DNA from: Macrosoma leucophasiata
Lineage: Eukaryota > Arthropoda > Insecta > Lepidoptera > Hedylidae
Direction: 5' to 3'
Assembly: GCA_036365455.1 (NCBI GenBank)
Contig: JAWQUS010000022.1
Coordinates: 6,758,001 to 6,822,000 of the forward strand
Length of the DNA stretch: 64,000 nt
Shown here: positions 20,356 to 46,518 of the stretch, in pieces
Position numbering within the stretch: the stretch's first letter is position 1
How the letters are laid out: each line of letters begins with the position of its first letter
Translations under genes and position numbers: made by a program
The notes under the pieces: generated by a model
What the model saw: only the letters and a program-made list of their open reading frames with translations
The model's database searches: none
What the model was told of the DNA's origin: nothing

Positions 20356-20645
20356 CTGGTGGTAGAGCACCAGTGACGGAGTTCGCGGGCGTAGGCACCA
20401 CCGCATTACCTAATATACTTGCCGCTAAATGGTAGTGTTCAGCACTATCGTGTTCCGGTCAGGTGGTAATGTACGGCCCTGTAATTTCCGGCACAGAGGC
20501 ATAAAACCTTAGGCCTCAGGAGTGGTAACGCATCTGCATTTTGACCTCGGTCTTTGTGTGGGTGTCTATAGGCTGCAGTCATCACTTAACATCAATGTGA
20601 ACTGCATGCTTGTTTGGCAATTCCATAACATAAAAAAAAAAAAAA
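20356..20645 (+). repeat. Family B, full length
   Basis: It has a long A tail (about 14). 'tataacgc' occurs just before (20335) and just after (20646) the element, a possible target duplication with extra 5' bases. Confidence 0.85.
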
Positions 20646-20945
20646 TATAACGCTTAACAGCGATGCAATTACTATAAAAAAACAATTAGCTATGACAGTT
20701 AACTTCATAAATAGAATATCGTTTAGCCAATCAGCCTAATTATATTACGCATCATTACCAACAGTACACTTGCATCGACCTAGCGAGGGCTTTACAAAGG
20801 TTAAAATGTCTCCAGGGAAGTGACTTTTGAATTTTCGAACCCTTTGGTTTGAATTTAATATCGTCGATCTCTGGCTTGATAAACTTGTGGTTGTTTTATA
20901 TTGATGGGATGGGGTAGGCAGAAGTTTATACTATTAATGGTTGAT
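20646..20945. other. Non-coding, nothing recognised
   Basis: No supported feature. Confidence 0.5.
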
Positions 20946-21260
20946 TTTTTTATGTTATAGAAGTGGCAAACAAGCATGCAGTTCACATTGTCCCAGCAGT
21001 GGGACGTATAATGGGTAACCATTATTTATTTTATTATAAATAAGGTAATGCGGTGGTAATACTTGCCGCTAAATGGTAGTGTTCAGCACTATCCTGTTCC
21101 GGTCAGGTGGTAATGTATCGCCATGTAATTTCCGGCACAGAGGCATAACACCTTAGGCCTCAGGAGTGAACGCATCTGCACTTTGACCTTAGTCTTTGTG
21201 TGGCTTTCTATAGGCAGCAGTCATCACTTAACATCGATGTGAACTGCATGCTTGTTACAA
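20946..21260. repeat. Composite of family B halves and a family C tail
   Basis: Minus-oriented B (20946-20994) is joined to a C-family tail ('cccagcagtgggacgtataa', 20995-21040) and then to plus-oriented B (21044-21260). It is a rearranged junction and not a simple insertion. Confidence 0.65.
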
Positions 21261-21348
21261 AATTCCACCAACTTTATTTAATATAACTCAAAAATGCACC
21301 AAGTAAATGAAATACACGCCTCTTTCAAGGTTCCAGCCAAAACACCTA
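21261..21348 (-). repeat. Retroposon E fragment
   Basis: 'ccaccaactttatttaatat' and 'gcctctttcaaggttccagc' match the 5' fifth of E. Confidence 0.7.
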
Positions 21349-22202
21349 AACGTATTATAACTGTAATAAGCTGTAATAAATTATCACTGAGTGACAGTAA
21401 ATTTTATAAAATGTAATTTAGCCGGCTAAAAGCGTAAAAGCGTCCAATCCATCCGTCTTGGAACCGGTACAATCCGGTCCTAAGTGGATCAAAGCAGCGC
21501 ATACCAGATTGTAATAACTGTGAATTAGGGTAGTACCAATTTAGAAATACCGTCACTCAACATACTTATCACCTTATTAAAAGTGAATAAAGTTGAAAAT
21601 CTATTGATAGGCTCAATGTAGATTGTGCGAAACAGTGCTGGCAAATTAAAAGTGCAATCGCGAAATTTTTAAAAAATCATAATAGTATAGATTTAAGGTT
21701 GAAATTTCAGTGGATTATTGTAACCCTGCAATGTTGTGTTTGTTTTACTTGAACAATGGCATAGTCTCGGGTTAGGGCGAACATGGGGAATGGGATACAA
21801 CTCTTTTTAATTTACGGAACAGAAGCTCCTATATTGGTGTGACTTGATTTGATTAGAGGGATGGGTTTATGCAATATTTTTTGGAGTTTACTCATCCCTC
21901 AAGCAGCACGAAAAATATGATAATTGATCTTATTGTTCTTGGACCTTATAGGGTCCATCTGCTGCTTCAGGGATTAAGAAAAGATTTGAGTATATATATA
22001 TTTTTTTATATATATTTTATAATATACATTTTATGAGGAGTAAAATCAAGGAAACCCTGAAAGCTGAGGCGTAACGCGGTTCAATTTATATGTAAAGGTA
22101 CTCCGTGGTTACGCGCCATTTACCGGCGAGCGCTGCGTACGCTAGCAATCTGCTCACCCACCCCGAGTAAACTCCCGTCGTGTGTCGGAGCTGACGACAC
22201 AC
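21349..22202. other. Non-coding; one imperfect inverted repeat
   Basis: 'atccctcaagcagca' (21895) and 'tgctgcttcagggat' (21960) are near-perfect inverted arms. 22080-22200 is GC-richer without a frame. No gene seen. Confidence 0.45.
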
Positions 22203-22600
22203 TTTTTTATGTCATAAAATTGCAAACAATTATGCCGTCCTCTACAGTAGAATTTCAATGTAAATGCGTTGCCTCATGTTGCTCCGTGCCTCTGTGCCTG
22301 AAATTAATTGTCATTAATTACTTACCACCTTTTTTAAGCCATGATATCATAAGGTAGCAAATAAATAAGTTTGCAGTTTACGTTGATGTTAAGCGATGAC
22401 TGCAGCCTATAGACAACTACACAAAAGTTAGAAGTCAAAATGCATATGCGTTGCCACCCCTGACCTTGTTATTATGTCTCTGTGATAGTTATTACGGGCC
22501 ATACATTACCATCTAACCGGTACACGATAGTGCTGAAAACTACCATTTGGTGGCAAATAGATTAGGTATTGCAGTGGTGCCTACACCCTCGAGCGCCCTG
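22203..22600 (-). repeat. Two degraded family B pieces
   Basis: 22203-22340 and 22345-22600 each begin with a poly(T)/'atgtcataa'-like end. The second carries older-subfamily substitutions. Confidence 0.6.
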
Positions 22601-22978
22601 GACCGACCAGATTTTTTTTTAAATTTATATCCGCTATAAATAAACAGTTTCCACTTCATTGGTTTCAAAAATTAACGTTAACAGATATCGTCCTACGGTA
22701 AAAGGGTATTTTAAGACAAAAATATATATATATTTTATGTATTTATGTCACTGCTACACTCTAGCATAACATCAACCGGCTTTCGTTCATCGTGACATTT
22801 TTACGGCTCTTTGAAGCAGGTGCCATCAGTCTAATCAGCTATTACACCGTCTGCCGTGCCAGTCAGTGCTTTGATAGTAGGAAAACGTTTAATAAAAGGG
22901 ATCCTGTAATTTGGTTAAATATTATTAAAAATATATATGAATAGTTGTTTATCTAATTTTATTATACAGTGCTCAATA
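22601..22978. other. AT-rich DNA, nothing recognised
   Basis: No supported feature. Confidence 0.5.
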
Positions 22979-23206
22979 ATAAATATTGCACATCGAGCCT
23001 ACGAAGGCGACTTCGGCTTATTTCGGGTCTGTAGAGCGTTATCTCATTCGCACTGTACCTATTTGACGTTTGTCGACCATTTTGATCAAGTTTTGACTAA
23101 TACCGGACTGTCAGTGCTTACGTAGACAGTGTGCAACAGAGATAACGATCTACGAAGTCGAAACTAGCCGAATTGTCTCTTTCGTAGGCTCGAAGTGCAA
23201 TATTAC
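22979..23206. mobile_element. MITE Q with about 25-bp TIRs
   Basis: Ends are 'atattgcacatcgagcctac' and 'gtaggctcgaagtgcaatat'. Inside, 'cttcggctta' and 'agccgaattg' extend the inversion. A related copy lies at 54711-54903. Confidence 0.75.
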
Positions 23207-23489
23207 TTGCTGGGTACTGTAAGTAAATATTAATAAAAAGTATGACATTAGTTTCTACCTTAACGGTTAACCTTATAATGGCAAAACTAGTATTTTATTT
23301 ATAAGATCAAAGCAGAACGCAACCGACTACTTGAAGTTCGTAATCATACCTTTGTCGGGCCCATCAGAATACCAGCGCTGTAGTCTCGGCTACAGCATAA
23401 TGCTGAGATGGGTTCCATTTTTATGGCTTCACACATTGAGCACATCTGCATAGCTACTATATAACTATGTCATTGTAGTTAATGAGTAT

Positions 23490-23612
23490 TCATCTTTATT
23501 ATTTTATTTATTTTGTTCTTGATGTGTAAGCCAAAGAATAAAGTATTTTTCATTTTCATTTTTCATTTCATTTCATTCATTTCATTTATTCATTCATTTC
23601 ATTTCATTTTTA
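23490..23612 (+). repeat. LINE 3' end with (TCATT)n tail
   Basis: 'gccaaagaataaagtatttt' is followed by about 60 bp of imperfect TCATT units, typical of a short-repeat LINE tail. Confidence 0.5.
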
Positions 23613-23796
23613 ACAAGTATTTTATTACATTAACCCTAATTCTTTTTTATAATGACAACGGTCCAATATACATTGTTAAGCCGTACGATTTTTGACCATT
23701 ACGAAAAAATAACGAAAAAAAAAAACAAAAAACCTAACACACACTGTTAGTGTTCTTTTTATCCTACACGCGTCTTCATCGTGAAATATATATTTT

Positions 23797-23960
23797 CCCC
23801 CTTATTCATAAACGTACATTACATACGTTTTAGCTATAGAATGCTTCGTCTTTGTCAGTTGCATTGTCAAATGTGTAGGATAGAAAAGGACAAAGGAGAG
23901 ATTAGCAACACTTTACGTTCACAACTTTACGTACACAAAATACGTTTATGAATAAGGGGG
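23797..23960. mobile_element. MITE R with perfect 20-bp TIRs
   Basis: Both ends read 'cccccttattcataaacgta' in inverse orientation; total 164 bp. Flanking TTT on both sides could be a 3-bp target duplication (Harbinger-like), unproven. Confidence 0.8.
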
Positions 23961-24002
23961 TTTATCTATAATCTCTATATAGTTTTGTTATAATTAGTCA
24001 CA

Positions 24003-24145
24003 CGCACAATTCCGCACTATACTATCGTATCCCGGTCAGGTAATGTACGGTCCTGTAATTTCCGGCACAGAGCCAAAACAACAACAGAATTACTTACCAT
24101 CAATGTGAACTGTACGCTTGTTTTCCAATTCATGTCATAAAAAAA
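24003..24145 (+). repeat. Family B fragment with internal deletion
   Basis: 'tgtacggtcctgtaatttcc' plus the 3' end; the middle is missing. Confidence 0.65.
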
Positions 24146-24224
24146 ACAAACTGCATTTTTATTTTTTTTACTATAAAACTCTAAGCGCCACAAATAAGTG
24201 ACCGTATTAACTACGTCTTACTTT

Positions 24225-24617
24225 TTTTTTTTTCATCCTTTTTTTTTCATAATGGCATCGCTATTACGCATATTGCCAGTGTCAAGTAAACCGATATCGC
24301 GTATTTGAACAAAAGAAGCACTAAAGTTAGAATCAGTCAGTCAATTAATTATTTATTATGTCAGTCAGTCAAGTGAGCCACAGTCAAATAATTCGAGTAA
24401 AGCAATGACTACTTTACCAGAACATTTACAATGAAGTCTTGGAGGCAACCTGAAAAGACCGTGTTTTCGCACTGTTATTCTATTTCACTATACACGGGCA
24501 CGGGACCTATAGCAAACAAAATGCCACCAACTTTATTTAATATATCTTAAAAATACACCAAGAAAACGAAATAAAATAAGAGCACCACACGCCTCTTTCA
24601 AGGTTCCCGCCAAAAAC
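24225..24617 (-). repeat. Retroposon E, near full length
   Basis: Poly(T) and 'aatggcatcgctattacgca' at one end, 'ctttcaaggttcccgccaaa' at the other. The 5' head on minus reads 'tttttggcgggaacc'. Confidence 0.8.
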
Positions 24618-24899
24618 TCTTTACTTGTGTTCACTAGTAGACACAAAAAAGAAAACAAAATAAGCCAAACACACACTGTTATTGTTCTTATAATAACCTA
24701 CACACGTCTTCATATAACCGAATCTCCACGTAACCTTGTTACATGTAGTCACACGCACAATTTGGTCGTAATTCATCTTTTGTCTGGACCCCTTGCGTGC
24801 GTTTAATAAAATCAAATAGGATAAAATTAAGGGATGAAACTTGAGTTTACTGTACAGATTAAGTCTATACATTAAAATAAAACAAAGCGATGAGTTTCT

Positions 24900-25290
24900 T
24901 CACTGCAGAATCATTTCGTTCATCCAGATATGCTGCAAACCTATTTTTTACGCATTTTTATAATCTAGAGCAGAGGCTCCCAAACTATTTTTTCTAGTAG
25001 ACCCCTTTCAATTTTTTTCTGGTTTCCGTGGACTCCTTGCTGCATTTATATCACATTCCCATATTTCCAAATTTTATTCACGCCTACGTAGACATCACAT
25101 CGAGTCCCATGGACCCCAGGGGGTGTATATGGACCACTTTTGAAATCACTGATCTAGAGTATATATTAATAAATCCACTAGGTTGTCTATCAAAAAATGG
25201 CCGTAAGTAATTTTTTATACAGCTTTTTTTTGGGGAAAGATTTTTTTAAAATTTTATTTTAAATAAAATATCGTCCATCTCACGGCAATA
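24900..25290 (+). mobile_element. Foldback/MITE H copy, one end, interrupted by a hAT MITE
   Basis: H sequence runs 24905-24970 and resumes at 25160-25290 ('cactaggttgtctatcaaaa'). The interruption is the insert at 24971-25151. Confidence 0.7.
24971..25151. mobile_element. hAT-type MITE, 8-bp TSD
   Basis: Ends 'cagaggctcccaaac' and '..tgaaatcactg' are imperfect inverted repeats. The perfect 8-bp duplication 'atctagag' flanks it (24963-24970, 25152-25159). A sister copy is at 52832. Confidence 0.85.
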
Positions 25291-25584
25291 TGTATAAAGA
25301 CTCGTATTTTCGAGATTTCATTCCACCCGATAACTTTTTACGTCCATGACGTACATGTATTTTTTATACAACGTGTATACGTGTGTATGTGTGTAACAGG
25401 ATTAAATGTACAACCCGAAACTAGTTTGTTCGGAATCGACAACCGAATCGATTTCAGGAATTTTTGATATAGGTAATATTTTGTCCCAAAGTTACCTAAT
25501 TACAATTGAGGAAATTATGGTCACCCATTTGGTGAACAGATTATGGGAAAGTGCAGGTATGTGTTGTATGACAAAATCCTTGCT

Positions 25585-25800
25585 ATCAAGGGGAATAGAA
25601 TAGAATAGAATAGAATAGAATAGAAAAACTTTATTTGTAACAACGTAAAAAAACTAAAACTAAGAACACAAAATCAAAGTTGTTACAATAAGGTCCCCAA
25701 TTCAGCATAAAGCCGATCTTACGAGCGGCGCTGGTCTTCCATTGGGGCCGATTTTGTGACATAGGACCTAAATCACGCCAGCAAAACGTCTGTCGTATAT
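25585..25800 (-). mobile_element. CR1-like LINE 3' end with (TTCTA)n tail
   Basis: Plus-strand '(agaat)n' units are followed by 'aaaaactttatttgtaacaa' and about 170 bp of UTR-like sequence. The orientation is minus. Confidence 0.55.
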
Positions 25801-26092
25801 ATTAAATACCTATACATAATAAAGCTATACTGATAAAAAATACAAAGTTACATACTTATTCTATTATTTATATACAATCATTTATCCTAATAATTACGGA
25901 TTAAATGTCTACCTACAATCGACGATTTTGTTAGAAATTTGTTGATACACGGTACACTTTATAACGATGTATACATGCTTTAACTAAAATCAAGATAACT
26001 AAATAAAAATAATAGGCGTTCTAAGAACTAGTGTACCGTTGTAACGTTAGGGGAATGTTCAGTTCAGTACTTTTAGTACATATAGGTGCAGC
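25801..26092. other. AT-rich DNA, nothing recognised
   Basis: No supported feature. Confidence 0.5.
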
Positions 26093-26385
26093 GAGGGATA
26101 GTGCTCCAGTCGCTGGCGTAGGCACCACCGCATTACCTAATATACTTGCCGCTAAATGGTAGTGTTCAGCGCTGTCGTGTTCCGGTCAGGTGGTAATGTA
26201 CGGCTCTGTAATTTCCGATCTAGAGGCGTAACACCGTAGGCCTCAGGAGTGGAAACGCATCTGCATATTGACCTTGGTCTTTGTGTACCCACAGAAAGAC
26301 CAAGGTGAATATGCAGGCTGCAGTCATCACTTAACATCAATGTAAACTGCATGCTTGTTTGCCACTTCCATTACATTAAAAAAAA
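26093..26385 (+). repeat. Family B with internal inverted duplication
   Basis: At 26261-26316 the element folds back: 22-nt arms 'ctgcatattgaccttggtct'+'tt' and their reverse complement (one mismatch) around a 12-nt spacer. The family consensus has only one arm there. Confidence 0.8.
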
Positions 26386-26494
26386 TATATATAGGTCAAT
26401 GAAACAAAGTGTGCCGTGTCTGTCTGTCTGTTCGCGATAAACTGAAAGACACACGGATTTTCATGCGGATTTCACCGATAGATAAGATGGTCAT

Positions 26495-26615
26495 TTAAGT
26501 ATGGGCCCGTAATCAAAATCACAGAAACATTAGGTCTCAGGGGTCCCAACGCAATTGCATTTTGACCTCTGTTTGTTGTGTAAATATCTGTAAGCTGCAG
26601 TTATCACCAGATGGT
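26495..26615 (+). repeat. Old family B fragment
   Basis: Middle and 3' portion only; diverged. Confidence 0.55.
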
Positions 26616-26667
26616 GTGGTCGTGGGTTTTCTTTGGTTGAAACATCGCTTATACATTTGCAGCTTTT

Positions 26668-27309
26668 ACTGGTGGTAGAGCTCCAGTGACGGAGCTCGCG
26701 GGCGTAGGCAACACCGCATTACCTAATATACTTGCCGCTAAATGGTAGTGTTCGGCACTATCGTGTTCCGGTTAGGGGTAATGTACGTGTTTCATATTGT
26801 GAAAATAGTTTTAAGGAACATATTTTGAAAAGACTGAGTTTTGTTTTGGCAGGTTTTTTCTCAGTAATGTGGACTTTGGAACTCTGCCAGTGAATGACAA
26901 AGAATGTCCCATTTTTTTTTTGTTTAGTCTTATCTTGCCGCTTGTAAAAGAGAGTATGGAACATTCTGTTGATACCTATTTTTATTATTAAGTATTTTTG
27001 GACTATTATTAATTTATTTACTTTGACGTATTAATCAACGTATCAGTTGTTATTCGCTTTAATTTTATATTTGTAATTTGACCTATCACAAGCAAATTCT
27101 ATTATTTCCAAGTGATTAAATGAATTTTCGAGTTTTGAGTTTTGTTTTTACTGCCCTATAATTTCTGGCACAGAGGCATAAGTAGGCCTCAGAAGTGGTA
27201 AAGTATCTGCATTTTGACCTCTGGTCTTTGCCTATAGGCTGCAGTCATCACTTAACATCAATGTGAACTTAAAACTTACTTGTTTGCCACTTTCATTACA
27301 TAAAAAAAA
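26668..27309 (+). repeat. Family B interrupted by LINE 3' end P
   Basis: B runs 26668-26787 and resumes at 27151-27309 with an A tail. The intervening 363 bp (P) includes 'gaatgacaaagaatg' and 'attaatcaacgtatcagttg', shared with 40901-41046 and, in inverse, partly with 44530-44600. Confidence 0.75.
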
Positions 27310-27824
27310 TATGATACGCTCAGAGGTAGATAGGTAGGTGAAAGAAAATCTCAGTTTTGACACATGTATTTTATTCAACATTAAAACGCTTAAACAATTA
27401 GTTACATCTATGACTAGATTTAAATATTATGACTAGAAAACACTCATTTATACAAACATCACTAATCTAGATTATTGCACGGTAAAACTAGGTTTTAGAA
27501 ATTTAGTTTTGTGAGTAAGAAAAAGAAAAATTAAAGTTAAGGCATGAAGCCGTTTTCTAATTTTAAACAAAAAGTTAATCAGTCATTATTTCAATAAATA
27601 AAATTAAGTATTTCGAAAATAAATATAAAAAAGTAACATACTAAATGTATCATGATAATTGTTAAAATTTTTTTTTCAATTACGAAATAGAAAAAAATTT
27701 TTTTTTTAAATGAAAATTTTCGACTGTCATTTTATCTTTATATTATTATCTGCTATAATTTATTTACCCTATTCAATAACCCCACTTAATATAACAATTA
27801 ACACATAATATCGTTTTTTTTATT
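27310..27824. other. 3' flank of bsh
   Basis: Very AT-rich single-copy-looking DNA. It includes the putative poly(A) signal of bsh at 27764-27759 (minus-strand AATAAA), 61 nt past the stop codon. Confidence 0.6.
27759..27764 (-). promoter_or_regulatory. Putative poly(A) signal of bsh
   Basis: AATAAA on the minus strand, 61 nt after the stop codon. Confidence 0.5.
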
Positions 27825-42626
<14,802 letters not shown>

Positions 42627-43242
42627 TTTTTATATTTAATTTATTTATCACCTTAATTCATTTCACACGCTATTACAATTTAATAATTTGCTTCTTTCAT
42701 TTTTAAATATTCAATAACACTCAAATCACATGAATCCGAATTTTCGAAGCCGTAATAATTAATTTGATATATTTTTTAAATTATATTTGTGGAAAACGAT
42801 CACGCGGCATTCAACCAAAATGTTTGCCCGAATATTATATAATCGATAATAATTATTACGATAATTTGCCAGTTTACTCGTTGTTTTAGCAAAACGAGGC
42901 GATTTCGTCCGCGTATCAAGTTTAACTGGCGTATCAAGGGATGGGACGGGTGAACGCGAGGGTTGGCACCGCCCACAGGGGTGGGGTGATTTTTTTTTAA
43001 TCCCTCGAGATGTCTACGATTCTAGGAAAACGACAAATATTATTATGATACGCCTTTTACATTGTCATGTTTGTTTTTAATTCCGGTATTTGGAATTTAT
43101 CGGTTTTTGTTTTAATAATGACGTAATTTTGTCGACGCCGCATAGGGTTGTCACGATAATTTGATAAAGGAAGGAGATAGTGTATTAAAAAAGAAGACTT
43201 TAAGGCTTAGTGTGAATGAGAGTATCGGTGTAAGAACTAAAA
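42627..43242 (-). other. bsh 5' flank / leader
   Basis: Single-copy-looking. It holds TAAT-core sites typical of homeodomain binding (e.g. 'gtaataattaatttga' at about 42749) and a TATA-like 'attatataat' at 42834. A GC-richer patch with 'ggcaccgcccacaggggtgg' is at 42965. The promoter position cannot be fixed from sequence. Confidence 0.35.
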
Positions 43243-43577
43243 AAGGCATGCTCTGATGGTTCGGGCATATAGAAAGAATGTCGAATGAGCGAATGATTAG
43301 TCAACATCATCATCCATATTCGCATTGTATATCTGTTTAGACAGATATACAATTCGAATATGGATGCTTGCAGAGGCCCAGGAAGACCAAAGTTGACCTA
43401 CCGTGACCAAATAGGTCGGACTACTGTCTGAAGGTATGGTCAAAAGTCTTAAGAATTGGAGTGCATGCATGGATGATGAATGTAGACGAAGCACGGGAGG
43501 TGTGTCAGGACCGGGATATCTGGCGCTCCACACTCGCTGCCTACCCCGTGAGGGAAGTGGCGTGAAGATACATACAC
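43243..43577 (+). mobile_element. LINE T 3' end with internal inverted duplication
   Basis: A typical T terminus, except that 43311-43366 carries 26-nt inverted arms (one mismatch) around 'ttag', adding a back-copied segment to the element. Confidence 0.8.
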
Positions 43578-43666
43578 ACTTTAATAATAGGTAACATACA
43601 GTTTGTTCCAGTTGACTTCTACTAGTAAAGTCAGTCGAAAGAATATAGCGGTAAAATCATTACAAT

Positions 43667-43850
43667 GGGGCTGTAGTAAGTGTAACGAAAGATGTGCAGC
43701 AGCGTCCTGCGATAAAACTACCGCCACTGCGATCGCCACTCCGCATGCCAAGCGTGGCGATTACGGCATATCCCTATCAAATGGAGCAAAGTCTATGCCC
43801 TATCCCGGCATAGACTTTGCTCCAGCATTGGATATCTTTCGGCTCAAAAG
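43667..43850 (+). repeat. Repeat D followed by RTE tail with inverted duplication
   Basis: D runs 43667-43778. The RTE-like tail then shows 18-nt perfect inverted arms 'tggagcaaagtctatgcc' at 43782-43799 and 43807-43824 around 'ctatccc'. Confidence 0.7.
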
Positions 43851-43925
43851 ACATGATTTTATCATTGTAGTTACAGCTCGTAGCAAAGTGCTATGAAGTG
43901 TAGCGTGTTCTACATTTATAAAGAT

Positions 43926-43970
43926 GCCTCAGTAGGCTAGTGGTAGCAGGCCTTTACTACAAGCCGTAAC
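43926..43970 (+). repeat. SINE A head fragment
   Basis: 'gcctcagtaggctagtggta' + 'gcaggcc', then lost. Confidence 0.6.
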
Positions 43971-44302
43971 GCAACAAATGTTGACTGCCCGGACCTTCTA
44001 TCTAAATTACTCTTTAATATACCTTCAAAAACAGCTCGAATACACATATTCACTCATCCTGTGCATATCAATTATCGTCAAAGTATTTTTTGTTATCGTA
44101 TTTTCTACGGAGAGCAAGCAGCAGCTTCAATCAATATTGTAAAGATATCGACTTTGACCTATTTAATACTAATGATTCCACACTGAAGAGACTTTTAAGC
44201 AGCGACTTTTTTGATTGATTTTGTTTATTATCATTTATTTTCATGTAAGCTATATTTGTGTATGTTTAGTTTGCATACTTAATAAGTCATTTAAGTTTAC
44301 TG
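43971..44302. other. Non-coding, nothing recognised
   Basis: No supported feature. Confidence 0.5.
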
Positions 44303-44600
44303 TCTTCAGAATCAGAATCAGAATCAGAAACTCATTTATTCATTTAAGGTGACAGGCACCTCTTATGACACGTCAAAAACAAACAAAATAAATTAAAGCG
44401 AATAACAATTGATATACATGTCAAACAAGATAAAAAATATATGTAAAGTCAAGAATATCACTAAGATAAAACTAAATGTAATAAACTAATGTAAAAGTAT
44501 ATCAGTAGAATGTAAAAAGAAAAGAAAAAGAGTCATTCTTTGTCATTCACCGGCAAAGTTCCAAAGGCCAATATGATCTGAGAAAAACTCAGTCGGCTCT
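44303..44600 (-). mobile_element. CR1-like LINE 3' end with (TTCTGA)n tail
   Basis: '(agaatc)n' then 'aaactcatttattcatttaa'. Its inner part (44530-44600, 'tgtcattcaccggcaaagtt') is related to LINE tail P in inverse. Confidence 0.6.
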
Positions 44601-44775
44601 TTTAAAATTTATACTGTGTCCTATGCGTGTCCCTTCCTTTAGTATTTAAACTGTGCCCAATGCGTGGGTATCTGTCATTGGCTTCTGGATTTTTTTGTAA
44701 TGTTGCTTTACTTTATGTTTTAACTTGCTGTTGATACTCGTAAAAATAAATAAACAACGCTGAAGCTACTGAAGC

Positions 44776-45130
44776 GCGCATGGCCCAGCGCCAGCGGCTG
44801 GTGTGTATCGTAAGCGATCTACTCGGTTAAACACTACGGGCGCGGTCGGATAGTGTGATGGGTGACCGCTAGTGGCATATTGAATACGCGTTTCCGTGCT
44901 TCGGAGGGCAAGTTAAGCTGTCGGTCCCGGTTGCTATCGATAGATAGCAGTCGTTTAACCTTGTCGGAGGCCTTATAGGCGGTTTGAAAACATCCGGACA
45001 GCGGCCACTAACCTGTATCTCCACCAATCCGCATTGGAGCAGCGTGGTGGAGTAAGCTCCAGGCCTCCCCCCCCAAAAGGGGAGAGACTCGTGCCCAGCA
45101 GTGGGACGTATAATGGGTTGCCATTATTAT
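44776..45130 (+). repeat. SINE C, longest complete copy
   Basis: Runs from 'cgcgcatggcccagcgcc' to 'gggttgccattattatta'. It includes the stretch 'cactaacctgtatctccacc' missing from the 11369 copy. Confidence 0.8.
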
Positions 45131-45410
45131 TATACTACTACGCTGGGGTCCTGGGTTCGATTCGCGGGTCGGAGATATTAGAGATAACGGTGTAGAATCC
45201 TTTACCTCTGCTTCTATTGAGATTTTTCAATTTACTGGAAGTTTCCCAATACGTAGAAGTTTGGTAATGTGCCCGGAGATGTCAACAGGCTCGCCACCTG
45301 TTACATGGGCCAAAACGTAACCGCCGAATCGTGGGTGTTTTCATGTATGATTGACTGCATGCATTTACCTCTGCCTACCCCTTGGAGGATTACAGGTTTG
45401 CATATAGGCA
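45131..45410 (+). repeat. SINE A, head-truncated
   Basis: Starts within the tRNA-like head ('actactacgctggggtcctg') directly at the C tail and runs to 'ccttggaggattacagg'. Confidence 0.75.
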
Positions 45411-45439
45411 GGCAATATATACATACAAGACGTAATGTA

Positions 45440-45520
45440 AAGACGAGCCAGTTGGTCCAGCAGTGTGACCTTTTGAACAGAGGATCACTCGTTCGATCCA
45501 CGTACCCGGGCAATTATTTA
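45440..45520 (+). repeat. Another tRNA-like head
   Basis: 'gagccagttggtccagcagt' with a B-box-like 'cgttcgatcca' and 3' 'cgtacccggg'. It does not fold fully. Confidence 0.35.
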
Positions 45521-45541
45521 TTTGTTTTTTTTTATTTTTTT

Positions 45542-45897
45542 ATATTTCACAAGCATGTGTTAATGCGAAATAATATAAAACAATTATTAAGGGTAAAAGC
45601 GACTTCTTTACGATATTCAATAAACTGAAAAGTCTATTATATCGGTTGCCTAACTAGCATAGTTGGTAATAGATGGCGCTGCTGCTACCATAAAGCAATG
45701 GAATAGATGTGAAGGAAAGATTTGACAAATCGGGCAGGGCTTCAGTAGCTCAATTGGAAGAGCGGCTGGACTAGATTCCCAGTAGGTCGCGAGTTCGAGC
45801 CTCGCCTGAAGTCAAATTTTTCTTTCCATTTTTCTTTAAAAATAAAACATATATTTCACAAGCATGTGTTAATGCGAAATAATATAAAACAATTATT
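45542..45897 (+). repeat. Repeat M unit bounded by identical 47-bp direct repeats
   Basis: 45542-45588 and 45851-45897 are identical ('atatttcacaagcatgtgtt'...'aaaacaattatt'). Between them lie the ~150-bp segment seen in the 40356 unit and the tRNA-like core. Confidence 0.8.
45738..45813 (+). tRNA. tRNA-like core of repeat M
   Basis: Acceptor GGCTTCA/TGAAGTC pairs imperfectly; D-arm GCTC/GAGC and T-arm GCGAG/CTCGC fit. It is the same lineage as 30473-30547. Not considered a functional tRNA. Confidence 0.4.
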
Positions 45898-45914
45898 TAT
45901 TTGGCCTACAGATA

Positions 45915-46193
45915 TTTTTTTTATGTTACGAAGGTTTCTAACAAGCATGCAGTTCACATATGTGTTAAGTGATGACTGCAGCCTATCCACACAAAAACCA
46001 GAGGTCAAAATGCAGATGCGTTGCCACCCCTGAGAACTTAGTTGTTATGTCTCTGTGAGAGTTATTACGAAGCCATACATTACCCACTAACCGGAACACG
46101 ATAGTGCTGAACACTGCCATTTGGGGACAGATAGATTAGGTAATGCGGTGGTGCAACGCCCGCGAGGTTCTACACTGGAAACTCTACCACTGA
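45915..46193 (-). repeat. Family B, older subfamily
   Basis: Near full length; head reads 'tggtagagtttccagtgtag' on minus. Confidence 0.75.
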
Positions 46194-46518
46194 TAATCAG
46201 TAAATTAAAAAATAAACACTTCCAAAGTGATGAAATGTGAGCCACTCACTCGCTTATACGGGGCCATACATTAATATCTTTTTTTTTACATTTATAGACA
46301 GGACCTTTGACCACCATCTCACCAGATGGAAAGTGAAGATGAAGCACGCTTGTCTAGAAGGTACCTATTCACTCTAGACTTGAAAATTCGCAGGTTATAG
46401 TTTTTCGGAAACAAAGAAGCCGGCAGGGTGTTCCTTTCTAACCTGAACATGATTCTACTGCAGGAGAATTCTTCCATTAGTGCAGTCAGTCAACCGAACA
46501 ATGACGGTCAAACCATTC
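46194..46518. other. Probable old LINE fragment
   Basis: 'accatctcaccagatggaaa' and 'tgcaggagaattcttccatt' look repeat-derived, but I cannot assign a family. No gene. Confidence 0.35.
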
